Assembly (NCBI GenBank): GCA_032249615.1
Contig: JAVVHH010000001.1
Coordinates: forward strand, 3,658-67,657
DNA length: 64,000 bases
DNA from: JAVVHH01 sp032249615
GTDB taxonomy: Bacteria > Pseudomonadota > Alphaproteobacteria > Acetobacterales > Acetobacteraceae
Direction: 5' to 3'
How positions within the stretch are numbered: the stretch's first letter is position 1; each line of letters opens with the position of its first letter. A program made the position numbers and the translations under genes. The notes beneath the pieces were generated by a model that had not been told where the DNA came from, did no database searches, and saw only the letters and a program-made list of their open reading frames with translations. This document shows, in pieces, positions 1 to 9,600 of this stretch.

Positions 1-3000
1 GTCTCCGCCCACGGTGAGGTTGCCGACGGTCAGACTGCCATCGGTGTGCAGCGCGACGCTGTTGGCCGTGACCTCGGCGATCCGGCTGATCTGGTTGCCG
101 GCCAGGGCGAGGCTGAGGCTGCCGACGGTGCCGGTCACGGCCGGCACGGCGAGCGGGCCTCCCTGCGTCACGGCGCCGGTCGTGTTCAGGCCGAGAGTGT
201 TCAAGCCGAGCGCGGTGAGGTCGATGGCCTCGCTGGGGTTGCCCAGCACGATGGGACCGCTTTGGGCGGCCCGGGCTCCCCCGATGCTTCCCAGGGTCAG
301 TTGGCTGGCGGAGATGCGGGCGAGTTCGGGTTGGGTGATCGTGAGAACCGTGGGCGCGCCCTCGCCCACAGCGGAGAGATTGCTGAGCACGATGGGGATT
401 GTCGGCGTGTACGGCGTCAGGGCGACGGTGCCCCCGGGGGCGTTGATCGCCGTGCCGCCCGCGGGCGCGTTCAGCGACAGGTGGTCGCTCGTGATGCTCA
501 CCAGACCGCCGGCCTGGGTGGTGATGCCGCCCGGCGATCGGGCGTTGCCGATGGAAACGCCGTCGTTCAGGACCAACACGAAGCTGCCGCCCGTTCCAGT
601 GACGTTGAAGGTACTGATCGCCTGGATGCTGTTCGTGGGCGATGGCAGGTTGGCCGATCCGGCGGTGCCGCTGAGCGTCGTGGTGGAGATCCCGCTCGGT
701 CCCTCGCCGAACGTGCCGGTCGTGGAGATCACCAGATCGGTCGACAGCGACGGGCCGAGGACGATGCCCCCCGTCCCGGCCGACAGCGACAGCGTGTTCG
801 CGGCGCCCGTGCGGTTGAGCACGGTCAGCGATGCGGCCGGATCGTAGCCGGGGACGGACCGGTCGCCGGCGGAAAGCGTGATCGAGTCGCTGGCGGAAAG
901 CGTGCCGCCGGCCGCCTCCGTGATGCTGCCGCCGGCGATGATCGTGAGGTTGTCCGCCCCGCTGTTGCCCGCAATCGTCAGGTTCCCTGCCGTCGTGAGG
1001 GTGGAGGGGCCATTCGTGCCGATGGTCAGCGTGTCGAACCGGTTGCCCGTGTTGGAGAGGGTGGCCGCACCGGTGTTCTGGATGTTGAGGCTCGCCACGG
1101 TCAGGGGACCACCCTGGTCGATATTGTTGTGGCTGCTTAGGACGAGCTGGGGAATGCCGGCGGCGGTGAAGTCGATGGCTTCGTCGGTCTGACCGATGGT
1201 GACGTTGCCATTGAGGGCACGGCTCCCGAGTTGGAGCGTGTTCACCGCAAGCAGCGATAGCTCGGCTGGTGTGACGACCAGGGCGGGCCCGTCCGGAAAG
1301 GTGGCCGATACCAGGATGGACAGGTCGCTGTTGGATGGCTGCAGCACGACGGTCGACGCCGTGATCGCTTTGCCGCCCACGGGAGCGGCAAGCGATAAGG
1401 AATCCATGCTCAGCGTGACGGTCTGGCCGGTCGGCACCGAGATGCCGCCTCCACCCTGGGGCGTGCCAACCGTGAGGAACTGGCCCTGCGCCTCCGTAAC
1501 CAGGACACCGCCGGCCGTGGTCGTCAGAGGGGCATTGAGCCTGTTGCCGATCCCGTCGATGGCGTTGGCGGCGGGAAGGTTGACGGAAGCAGCCGTGCCG
1601 GAAAGTTGCGGCGTGGTGAGGGTGCCGCCGGTCTGCGAGACCGGCCCGGTGGTGTTCAGCAGCACGGCGGTGCCGGCCGTGACGTTGGCCGAGAGCGCGA
1701 TTCCGCCGGTCCCGGCCGAGAGGGTGACGGTCGGACCGGAGAGTGGGGCGGCGATGGACAAGGCGCCGGTCGGGTCATAGCCGGCGATCGCGCTGGACGC
1801 GGCGAAGAGGTTCAGGTCGCCACTGGCGGTAACGCCGGGATCAGCCAAGATAATGGTGCCCGACCCTGACCCACTGCTTCCGAGGCCTGCCGCAGCGGTG
1901 GCTGAAACAGTGAGGTTCCGGCCCGCTTCGAGGGTTACGCTGCCGCCATTGTAGCTGAAGCCATTGGTGACGGTCAGGTCGCGTGTCGTCAGTACATGGA
2001 GGTTTCCGGTGAGCGCCTTCAGTTGCAGGGGCGTCACGTAGGCGTCGGTGGCGACCCCGCCCGCGTCGGCGGCGATGTTGGGGTCGGTATTGTCCTGCAG
2101 CGGCTGGTTGGGCGTTCCCGCCGACGGCGGATCGACGGCGATCGTGAGGTCCCGCGGGTCCAGCAGGATCGTGCCGGCGGTGCCATGCGGCGCGCTCGTG
2201 TCGGCGTGGCCAGTGAGGCGGAAGCCGGTCTCGCCGGACAGCTCGATAGTGCCGCCGTTGCCTGCCACGGCGCCGCCTTTGGCCTCGATCGTGCCCGCGA
2301 CGGTGGTCGACGCCGTGCTGAGCACGGTCACCCGGCCACCGTTGCCGCGCTTGCCGGCGCTGGCCGACACGCGGGCGCCAGGAGCGATCGTGGTGCGCGC
2401 CGACGTGGTGGCGGGTGCCGGACCGGTCGTGCGGGCGCGGGCCAAGGTGGTGCCGATGGCGACCGTGCCGCCGCCGGCCGCGCCGTTGGCGGTCACGTGG
2501 GCCGTGTCGGCCAAGATCGTGGCGGCGCTGCCGTTCAGGACGATCGTGCCGCCATGGCCGCCCCCGTGCCCGTCGGCGGCGACCCGGCCGTCGATCACCA
2601 CGGAGCCGCCCGTGCCCGCGATCTCGATCTGGCCCGTCGTTGTCCCGACCGTGTTGGCGCGGATGGTGCCGCCGGCATCGACCAGACTCTGCACCACGCC
2701 GTCGGCGGCGCGGGCGCTGAGCTGGATGGTGCCCCCATCGGCGGCGATCGTGCCGGTATTGGTGACCAGCGCGGTGACCGGTTTGCCGCCGGGTCCGACC
2801 GGGGCTTGCTGGACCTGCTTGGTGACGTCGATCGAGACCAGGCCGTCGCCGTACATATCCAGCGTCGCGGCGGCGGCACCGGCGAGCACCACGTGGCCCA
2901 AATGGGCGGTGATGGTGCCCGAGTTGGCCACGGACGGCGCGACGAGGGCGGCCAGGCCGGCTTGCTTGACCGTGATGGTGCCGGCGTTCTCGATCCGGGC

Positions 3001-3483
3001 TCGGGGATTGGCCGGGCGGTCGAAGACCATGCGGCCGGCCATGAAGTTATGTGTCGTGATGCCCGGCGCGCTGACGATGACGCTCTGGGCGTTGACCTGC
3101 GCGCCTTGGAAGAAGGTGACGCCGTTCGGGTTGGTCAGGATGATCTGGCCGTTGGCGCTGATGCGGCCGGCGATGGCGGAGGGGTCGGGTCCGGTGACCC
3201 GGTTGAGGGTGGCGCTGCTCGCCGAGGGCTGCTGGAACGTGACGGCCTGGTTGCGGCCGACATCGAACGAGCGCCAATCGATGGCGGCGCGGTCGGTGGT
3301 TTGGGTGATGGCGGTGGTTCCAGGCGTCCGCGCGATGGTGGCGCTGCCGGCGACCACTTTCCCGCCCTGAGGCTGCGCGTTCGGCGCGGGCTGGGCCTGG
3401 ACCGGGTTGGCGATGGTGAGGACCGCGGCCGCCTGCAGCGCTGTGCTGCGGAGGAGGTCGGAACGGCGGGCGGTTCTCGGCAT
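1..3483 (-). CDS. TpsA-type filamentous haemagglutinin-like exoprotein (partial, C-terminus off the left edge)
   Basis: This frame is open without a stop from the ATG at 3483 to the window edge, 1161 codons. Residues 1-31 look like an export signal ending in a VQAQ-type cleavage region. Residues of about 40-200 carry the TPS secretion domain: WRSFDVGRNQ, a QPS..S..LNRV.G motif, and NPNG at residues 118-121. These are hallmarks of exoproteins exported by two-partner secretion. The rest is Gly/Thr/Ser/Ala-rich with recurring short beta-strand patterns, as in FHA beta-helix repeats. The start lies 4 bases after the stop of the TpsB gene and has no clear Shine-Dalgarno, which suggests translational coupling. 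In the family, TpsA is secreted across the outer membrane by its partner TpsB and acts as an adhesin, haemolysin or contact-dependent toxin. Which of these applies cannot be told, because the C-terminus is outside the window. Confidence 0.88.
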   Translation of the reverse strand, partial: MPRTARRSDLLRSTALQAAAVLTIANPVQAQPAPNAQPQGGKVVAGSATIARTPGTTAITQTTDRAAIDWRSFDVGRNQAVTFQQPSASSATLNRVTGPDPSAIAGRISANGQIILTNPNGVTFFQGAQVNAQSVIVSAPGITTHNFMAGRMVFDRPANPRARIENAGTITVKQAGLAALVAPSVANSGTITAHLGHVVLAGAAAATLDMYGDGLVSIDVTKQVQQAPVGPGGKPVTALVTNTGTIAADGGTIQLSARAADGVVQSLVDAGGTIRANTVGTTTGQIEIAGTGGSVVIDGRVAADGHGGGHGGTIVLNGSAATILADTAHVTANGAAGGGTVAIGTTLARARTTGPAPATTSARTTIAPGARVSASAGKRGNGGRVTVLSTASTTVAGTIEAKGGAVAGNGGTIELSGETGFRLTGHADTSAPHGTAGTILLDPRDLTIAVDPPSAGTPNQPLQDNTDPNIAADAGGVATDAYVTPLQLKALTGNLHVLTTRDLTVTNGFSYNGGSVTLEAGRNLTVSATAAAGLGSSGSGSGTIILADPGVTASGDLNLFAASSAIAGYDPTGALSIAAPLSGPTVTLSAGTGGIALSANVTAGTAVLLNTTGPVSQTGGTLTTPQLSGTAASVNLPAANAIDGIGNRLNAPLTTTAGGVLVTEAQGQFLTVGTPQGGGGISVPTGQTVTLSMDSLSLAAPVGGKAITASTVVLQPSNSDLSILVSATFPDGPALVVTPAELSLLAVNTLQLGSRALNGNVTIGQTDEAIDFTAAGIPQLVLSSHNNIDQGGPLTVASLNIQNTGAATLSNTGNRFDTLTIGTNGPSTLTTAGNLTIAGNSGADNLTIIAGGSITEAAGGTLSASDSITLSAGDRSVPGYDPAASLTVLNRTGAANTLSLSAGTGGIVLGPSLSTDLVISTTGTFGEGPSGISTTTLSGTAGSANLPSPTNSIQAISTFNVTGTGGSFVLVLNDGVSIGNARSPGGITTQAGGLVSITSDHLSLNAPAGGTAINAPGGTVALTPYTPTIPIVLSNLSAVGEGAPTVLTITQPELARISASQLTLGSIGGARAAQSGPIVLGNPSEAIDLTALGLNTLGLNTTGAVTQGGPLAVPAVTGTVGSLSLALAGNQISRIAEVTANSVALHTDGSLTVGNLTVGGD

Positions 3484-3487
3484 CGGC

Positions 3488-5275
3488 TCAGAACCGGGTC
3501 AGAACGCGCCAATAGGCGGCGTCTGCCTTGAGCGGGTGGACGATGCCCGCGGTGCCGACCGGCAGGCGCGTGTTGCGCACGACGCCCTCCACGTCGAACT
3601 CGGTGAAGCGTGTCACCGTGACGCGGGCGCCGACGCCAACCGAGGAGAGGCGCGCGTTCGGGTCGATGGACTGGTTCTCGAACGTCTGCCCCCGGTCGTA
3701 GAAGGTATAGAACTGGGCGCTCACGGGGATGGGCGTGTCGAACACCGTGAAGTTGGCGGCCGTATTCAGTTGAAGCTCGAGCGACCAGGCCAGGGCATTG
3801 TCGCCGGTGACTTGGCCGGCATAGAACCCGCGGTTGATCTCGCTGCCGCCGAGAAAGAACTTCTCGGCCGGGGGCAGCACGCTATTGCTCACCTGCCCTT
3901 GCGCCGACGCCCGCAAAGCGACGCTGGACGCCGTTCCGACCGCGAACAGGGTCTGTGTCCGCGAGAGTTCGGCGGTGACCTTGATGAAATCGACCCGCTC
4001 GTTCAATCGTCCGGGAGTCAGGTTGTTGTTCCCGGAACTGCCCAGGAAGTTGAGCCCCTGCGACCCGCGCAGACCGAGGAAGTTGACGGCTGGACGGTCG
4101 TCGCCGGCCAGGCTGTCCTGGATCGCGTATTCGAAGCCCACGCGGGCGACGCGGAGATCGTCGTTGCTGGTGCGGCGCGATTGCCCTTGCGGGCCCGTAT
4201 CGGTCCGCGTGTCGGTCTCGATCGCGTCCAATCTCACGACGAGGTTAAGGCTCTGGTTGCGCGAGCGCACGACCGGGTAGGCGGCACCGAGGCCGAAGAC
4301 GGTGGTGATGCCGCGATAGCCGACCGTACGCAGGAAGTCCGACGGCGCCGCCTCGCCATGGCCGCCGTAGAGCCGCAGCTTCAACCCGGAACCGCCGACA
4401 TAGAACTCGGTCGAAGCCTGGCCGAAATTCTGCGTGTTGCCGTCGGTGTGGTATAAGGAGGCCTCCGAGCGTTCGCCGAACTCGGTGAAGCTGTTCGCGT
4501 CGATGACCAGCAGGCTTTCCACCGGACCGGTCTGCCGGAACGCCCGGTTATCGGCGGTCAGCAGCCCGTTGAAGGCCTGGCGCCGCACTTGCGCGACCAG
4601 GGTGAGGGCGCCGGGATCGCTGACGGAGGGCTGCAGCACGGCGTTCAGCGAGACGCCCGGAACATCCTGCGCCAGCAGCAGCCAGCGCTCGATCGTGGCG
4701 TTGTCGATCGGTTGCACTTCCGTCAGGTGATTGAGGAAGCGGAGCACCTGAACGCCCGCGGGACCGATGTCACCGTCGAGCTTCACGGCGGCGATCCGCC
4801 CCTCGACGACGTTGAAGCGGAGATCGCCCTGCGGTCCGATCGCCGCGGTCACGGTCGTCAGCACGTAGCCGTTCGTGCGGTAGAGCGACAGCAGGTCCGC
4901 GCGGGCCTTTTCGACCCGGGCGACCGGGATGCCGGGGCCGACGAGGTTGGCGGTGAACCCTTGCAGTTGCGCCGCGGGAAAGGCGGTGGCGCCGGCGATA
5001 GCGACGCTGCGGATCGGCACGTTCAGCGCCGGCGAAGGGGCGGGCGCGGCCGGCCGGACGAGACCGGTCTCCGGCGCCACGATGGGAGGAGAGGGCGGCA
5101 GAATACGCGGCAGCGGAGACCCTTGCGGCACGGCGTTGCCGGAGAAGGGGGCATCCGGACGTTGCGCGAGAGCGGGAGTGACCGTCGCGATCAGCGCGAT
5201 CGGCAGCAACGCCGAAACGAAGTTCCAGCTCGGCCTTTGTTCGTTACGGCAACTCCATTGCTTGCCCAGCGTCAT
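3488..5275 (-). CDS. TpsB-type outer-membrane transporter (ShlB/FhaC/HecB family)
   Basis: A 595-residue protein with an N-terminal signal peptide ending near ALAQ (about residue 38), a Pro-rich linker, a POTRA domain at roughly residues 85-165 (including VRIVEGRI-like VVEGRIAAVKLDG), and a C-terminal beta-barrel ending in phenylalanine, typical of outer-membrane proteins. The family (Omp85 superfamily) recognises the TPS domain of its TpsA partner in the periplasm and threads it through the barrel. The partner gene follows 4 bases downstream. The upstream PP2C gene ends 92 bases before this start, so the pair may either continue the T6SS transcript or have its own promoter in that gap. A weak inverted repeat (5310-5316 with 5330-5336) is the only structure seen there. 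Confidence 0.9.
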   Translation of the reverse strand: MTLGKQWSCRNEQRPSWNFVSALLPIALIATVTPALAQRPDAPFSGNAVPQGSPLPRILPPSPPIVAPETGLVRPAAPAPSPALNVPIRSVAIAGATAFPAAQLQGFTANLVGPGIPVARVEKARADLLSLYRTNGYVLTTVTAAIGPQGDLRFNVVEGRIAAVKLDGDIGPAGVQVLRFLNHLTEVQPIDNATIERWLLLAQDVPGVSLNAVLQPSVSDPGALTLVAQVRRQAFNGLLTADNRAFRQTGPVESLLVIDANSFTEFGERSEASLYHTDGNTQNFGQASTEFYVGGSGLKLRLYGGHGEAAPSDFLRTVGYRGITTVFGLGAAYPVVRSRNQSLNLVVRLDAIETDTRTDTGPQGQSRRTSNDDLRVARVGFEYAIQDSLAGDDRPAVNFLGLRGSQGLNFLGSSGNNNLTPGRLNERVDFIKVTAELSRTQTLFAVGTASSVALRASAQGQVSNSVLPPAEKFFLGGSEINRGFYAGQVTGDNALAWSLELQLNTAANFTVFDTPIPVSAQFYTFYDRGQTFENQSIDPNARLSSVGVGARVTVTRFTEFDVEGVVRNTRLPVGTAGIVHPLKADAAYWRVLTRF

Positions 5276-5367
5276 GGCCTTCGGTTGCTTGATTCGTCCG
5301 CTTCCGAAATCGTTGTATCCCGTGGGGGCAACGATGTCACCAGTTGTGGAGAGGCTCGCCTATGGCC

Positions 5368-6075
5368 TTACGGCTGCACGACCACGGCGGTGACATTGTC
5401 GCGCACGCCAGCCAGGAGCGCCGATTCGACGAGGCGATTGGCCGGGTCAGCCGGGTCGGCGGTGAGCAGGGCCATGGTTGCGAGGTCGAGTGTCTTGCTG
5501 AGCCCGTCGCTGCACAACAGGAAGCGGTCACCCGGCACCAGGCGGCCGGTCACCTTGTCCAGCTCGAGCAGCGGCTCGTCGCCGCCGACCGCGCGGGTGA
5601 TCACGTTGGCATGCGGGTGCCGCTCTGAATCCTCTTCCGACAGGCTGCCGGCGTCGATCAGCGTCTGCACGAGGCTGTGGTCGCGCGTGATCGGCGTCAG
5701 CGAGCCGTCACGGAGGATGTAGGCGCGCGAGTCGCCGGCCCACAGGCAGACGAAGTGGCTGTCGCGGACCAGGAGCACCACCACGGTGGAGGCGATCATG
5801 CCGCCCTCCTCGGCGGCCCGCGCGCGCAACGCGTCGTGCACGGCGGCGAGACGAAGCCGGATCTGCACCAAGCTCTCCTCCGAGCCCAGGGCGGACGGAA
5901 TCCCGTCGAGCGCCGCCGCAATCATCGCCGAGGCGACCTCGCCCGCGCGATGCCCGCCTGCCCCGTCCGCCACCGCCCACAGCCCGGCGTCGGCGCGGCT
6001 GACCAGGGCGTCCTGGTTGTTCGGGCGGACGGCGCCGGGATGGGTCACCGCCCAATCATGCGCGGCGGCGATCAT
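5368..6075 (-). CDS. pppA: PP2C-family serine/threonine phosphatase of the T6SS (PppA-like)
   Basis: A 235-residue PP2C/PPM phosphatase. Metal-ligand motifs are visible: NNQDA (Asp22), ADGAGGH (Asp37) and LCSDGLSKTL further on. The ATG at 6075 overlaps the stop of tagF by 4 bases (ATGA), and a longer reading upstream would only add residues from the tagF frame. In T6SS loci PppA dephosphorylates the FHA protein and opposes the PpkA kinase, controlling assembly after translation. The FHA protein is encoded upstream in this operon, but no kinase is seen, so the opposing kinase must be elsewhere or absent. Confidence 0.88.
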   Translation of the reverse strand: MIAAAHDWAVTHPGAVRPNNQDALVSRADAGLWAVADGAGGHRAGEVASAMIAAALDGIPSALGSEESLVQIRLRLAAVHDALRARAAEEGGMIASTVVVLLVRDSHFVCLWAGDSRAYILRDGSLTPITRDHSLVQTLIDAGSLSEEDSERHPHANVITRAVGGDEPLLELDKVTGRLVPGDRFLLCSDGLSKTLDLATMALLTADPADPANRLVESALLAGVRDNVTAVVVQP

Positions 6076-6608
6076 GCGGCGTCTTCGAGCATGCGGACGA
6101 ACTCCTCCGGTGTCGGCATCGCCGCAGCGTCGAGCGTCTTGGCCGCCACGCGCGGCGCACCTTCCGTCCACCAGACGCCGGTGTCCCCGCCCGGAGCGCC
6201 CCCCGGCTCGCCTAAGCCGTCCAGGGCGGCCTGGAGCGCGGCCGGGGTTCGATCGTCCTCGAGCGCCGCACGGGCAGTGTCCTCGGCGCCGAGCAGCCAG
6301 TTCTCGTCCCGCACCGCCCGCTCACCTTGGAACACCGCCGCAACCGTCAGCGGGAAGTAGCGCCCCGACGCGTCGACGGACGGCAGCCACAAGCCGAGCA
6401 CGCCGTCCGGTCCGCACTGGCCGGCCGGCAGCAGGAAGCGCCAGACGGGGGCTTCCAGCCAGGCGTCTCGCCAAGCGTCCCCCATCTGTTCCCGGCTGAA
6501 AGCGAGGACGTTGGAAAGCCAGCGGTCCCACGCCGAGACGAAGCTCCCTGGCAGGCCGCTGCGGAGGAAGTCGCCGCGGCAGGGCAGCTTGCCGAAGAAT
6601 CCCGCCAT
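6072..6608 (-). CDS. tagF: T6SS-associated protein TagF (ImpM/SciT family)
   Basis: A 178-residue protein starting MAGFFGKLPCRGDF, the characteristic ImpM/TagF opening, followed by SFVSAWDRWL and a conserved WRFLLPAGQCG segment. The ATG at 6608 shares one base with the tssM stop (TGATG). An alternative ATG 18 bases upstream would add six residues. TagF is a post-translational repressor of T6SS in Pseudomonas, and in Agrobacterium TagF-PppA fusions occur. Here the two genes overlap, which fits a shared role. Confidence in the family is high; the repressor role is by homology. Confidence 0.9.
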   Translation of the reverse strand: MAGFFGKLPCRGDFLRSGLPGSFVSAWDRWLSNVLAFSREQMGDAWRDAWLEAPVWRFLLPAGQCGPDGVLGLWLPSVDASGRYFPLTVAAVFQGERAVRDENWLLGAEDTARAALEDDRTPAALQAALDGLGEPGGAPGGDTGVWWTEGAPRVAAKTLDAAAMPTPEEFVRMLEDAA

Positions 6609-9600
6609 CACTCGAGCCGCGGGCATGAGAAGCTCTGGAGCAGGCCGGGGCTGAACGGGTTGTTGACCGACCCGGCGCGGATTTGGAACGTCACCTGCCG
6701 GTCGGCGAGATTGTAGCCGAGCTGATACAGCTCCGCGCCGTTCTGCTGCTGCAACTTGCCCTTGCCGACCATGCGGAACAGCGCCCACGGCCCCGTCGTC
6801 TGCAGCCCGGTCGCGCCGGTGGAGAGCGGCGGGTCGAACGTCAGCCGCACGGTGCCCATGCCCTGCGGACCCGGCCAGGTCACCTGGGTCGCCCGCTCCG
6901 GGCCGTGCACGTCGCTGATCGCGATGCCGTTCAGGTCCAGCGTGACTTGCCGCGAGGTAGAGTCGGAGCTGACGGGCGTGATCTCGAACTTCACCGAAGG
7001 CGTGGCGCCGCCGGACGCAAAGAACAGGTCGCGGATCATGGCGGCCCGCTGGAATTGGTCCAGGTCGGCTTGCGAGATGGGCGGCGCCACGCCAGCCACG
7101 GTTTGCAGCTTCCAACCGCCCGCCGCCTGATCGACGAACGCGCGGAGCTGCTGGTTGTAATACGCGTCCAGCAGCCCGCCCGGCGCGAACAGCTTGCCGA
7201 AATCGTCGAGCGGGATGTCGAGCGCGGAATCCGCCTTGAACGGGTAGCGGCCCTCCACCGCTTGGCGGCACAGGGAGCCGGGGCCGCCAGGTCCGTTGAA
7301 CGCGGTGGCGGCCTGCTGCTTGGCGCCGGTGCCGCGCAGGCGGTCGGCGGTGGAGGCGAGCGTTTGCAGCCAGCCGGAGACGGGCGGCGGTTGCCGGAGC
7401 GCCTCGGCGCGGAGAAGCTGCGCCGGGTCGGCGCCCGTCGCCGCGACCGCGGGCGCGGCAGCACCGGCCGGCGCCGCGGCTAGGGTCGCCAGCTGCTGCT
7501 GGAGGTCGTTCAGGAGCTTGAGGGTGATGTCGATGGGCGCACCGGGGCCCTTGCCGACATAGGCGCGCAAAGCCCGGAAACGGTCGTCGATCGCCTGACC
7601 CGGTGGCACCGCCGGCGGCGCGTTTTGGCCGAACAGCGCCGCAGGGCGGGTTGCGGCCGCAGCGGCGCCGGGAGCCGCTGCCCCGGCCGCGCCTGCAGCG
7701 GCCGGAGCGCCCGGCGCCGCGACGGGAGCGGTCAGCGTGAGCTGGTTGGCGATGGAGGTCAGCAGGTCTTTCAGCGGCGATTGCGGCGAGGAGAGCACGT
7801 AGAGGTCCTGGACTGCCGTCTGCAGGTCGCGGAGCGGCCGGATGGCGATGTCGGACAGCATCGCGTCCCAGCGCTTGGCGTAGTCGTTGGTGTAAAGCGC
7901 CACGACGTCGGTCTCGAGGGTCTTCAGCGCCGGGTCGTCGGCCGGATCGACCGCGGCGCCCGTGCCCAGGACCCAGCTTTCCGAGACCACCTCGCGCGTC
8001 GCCGGGGCCAGGGACGGCAGCAGGATCTTGTGGAAGCCGTCGACGGTGTAGAAGCCCGGCACGCCCTCGGTCAGCGGCTTGCCGGAGGGGCGGACGAACA
8101 CCGCCGCGCCGGCCCCGCCCAGCGCATCGGCCGGCGTCCAGGGCGGGACCTGCTGGCCGGCGCCGGGGCGGATTCGGGAGTAGACGCGCTCGGCGAGGCT
8201 CACCCGGCTGAACGTGCGCCGGGCTGTCTCGACGAGTTGTCCGTCCAATTCCACGGCGGGCAGCGGGCCGGCTAGCAGAGCGGTCAGGTGCTCGTCGAGC
8301 GTCTTCCGCAAGGGCTCGCGGGTCAGGCCACCATAGGTGCTGGCCCAATCGGCGGCCATCCAGTCGCGCACCAGGCTGCGGTCGAGCGGGCCTTGGCTGC
8401 CTAGCATGAGGTAGATGCGAGTGGCTTCGTAGAGGAACTCGGGCCGGTTCATGGCGCCGCGCATCTCCGCCTCGAGCTGCCAGAGCAGCCGGGGCAGCAT
8501 CACCCAGTCGAGCGCGTGCCGGTAGGTGATCTGTGACGTGGCCGCGAGCTGGGCCGTTTGCGACAGGCCCGACCAGCCGGACCGGCCGGCGGCGGCGCCG
8601 AAGGGCAAATTGCGCGCTTCGTCGAGCAACGGCAGCACGCGGGGCAGATCGCCGTCGGCCACGGGATCGAGCGGCAAGCTCGCCGCGATCTGCTGGTAGC
8701 GGGCCAGGGAAGCGCTGAGACGGTCGGTGTCGGCTTGGGCGGAGCGGTTCGCGGCCAGGATGAGGCCCATGGCCCCGAGCGTCACCAGCAGCACCGCCGC
8801 GAACGCGCCCGCCCGCATCAGCGAGCGGCGGCGCGCCAGGGCAGGCGGCTCGGAGACGAGCATCGACTCGCGGAACACGACCTCGCGTAGGAGCCGGTTG
8901 ACGAAGTAACTGCGGCCTTGCGCCGGGGCGAGGCTGGCCAACCGTTGCGACGGCATGCCGAAGGCGCGCGCCATGCTGCCGGTCAGCCGGTCGATCGGTG
9001 TGCCGTATTGCGTGCCGGACAGGAGATAGAAGCCGCGCAGCAACGGCGCCGGGTCCAAGCGCGTGCCGCCGAAAGCCGCCGAGAGGAAAGCCTCGAGCGG
9101 TTCGGCCAGGCTCGCGACCTGGGCGGGGAAGCCGGCGATCAGCTGCCGCCGGTCCGGGCTCCGCTCGGCCTGCAGACGGTCGATCACCCGCTCTTCGACC
9201 CGCTCCAGCAGACGGGCATGCGCGGCGCGGAACTCGGCGGCCGGGCCCGCGGTATCGCCGCGGCCCAAGGGGAAGCTTTCGCCCCAGACCTGCTTGCGCT
9301 TCTCCGCATCCAGGTCGGCGAAGAACTCGGTGAAACCGGCGATCAGGTCCGCCTTGGTGAACAGCGCGTAGACCGGCAGCTGCACGCCGAGCTGCGTGTT
9401 CAGCTCCTTGATCCGCGCGCGGATGGCTACCGCGTGCGCCTCAGCTGCGGCCCGGTCGGCGACGATTTCCGGCACGCTGATCGCTACCAGCACGCCGTTC
9501 AGCGGCTGGCGCGAGCGGGTTCGTTTCAGGAGTGCCAGGAAGCCCTGCCAGCCCGCGCGGTCCACCGAGGCATCGCTATCCTGCGTGGTGTAGCGGCCGG

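Noticed and set aside
1996..3531. A 511-residue plus-strand open frame
   Set aside because: It is antisense to the TPS domain of the minus-strand tpsA, has low-complexity Arg/Gly/Asp composition and no recognisable motif, as expected of a shadow in high-GC DNA.
5310..5336. Inverted repeat ATCGTTG/CAACGAT between pppA and tpsB as a terminator
   Set aside because: Only seven AT-containing base pairs with a 13-base loop and no T-run; too weak to call.
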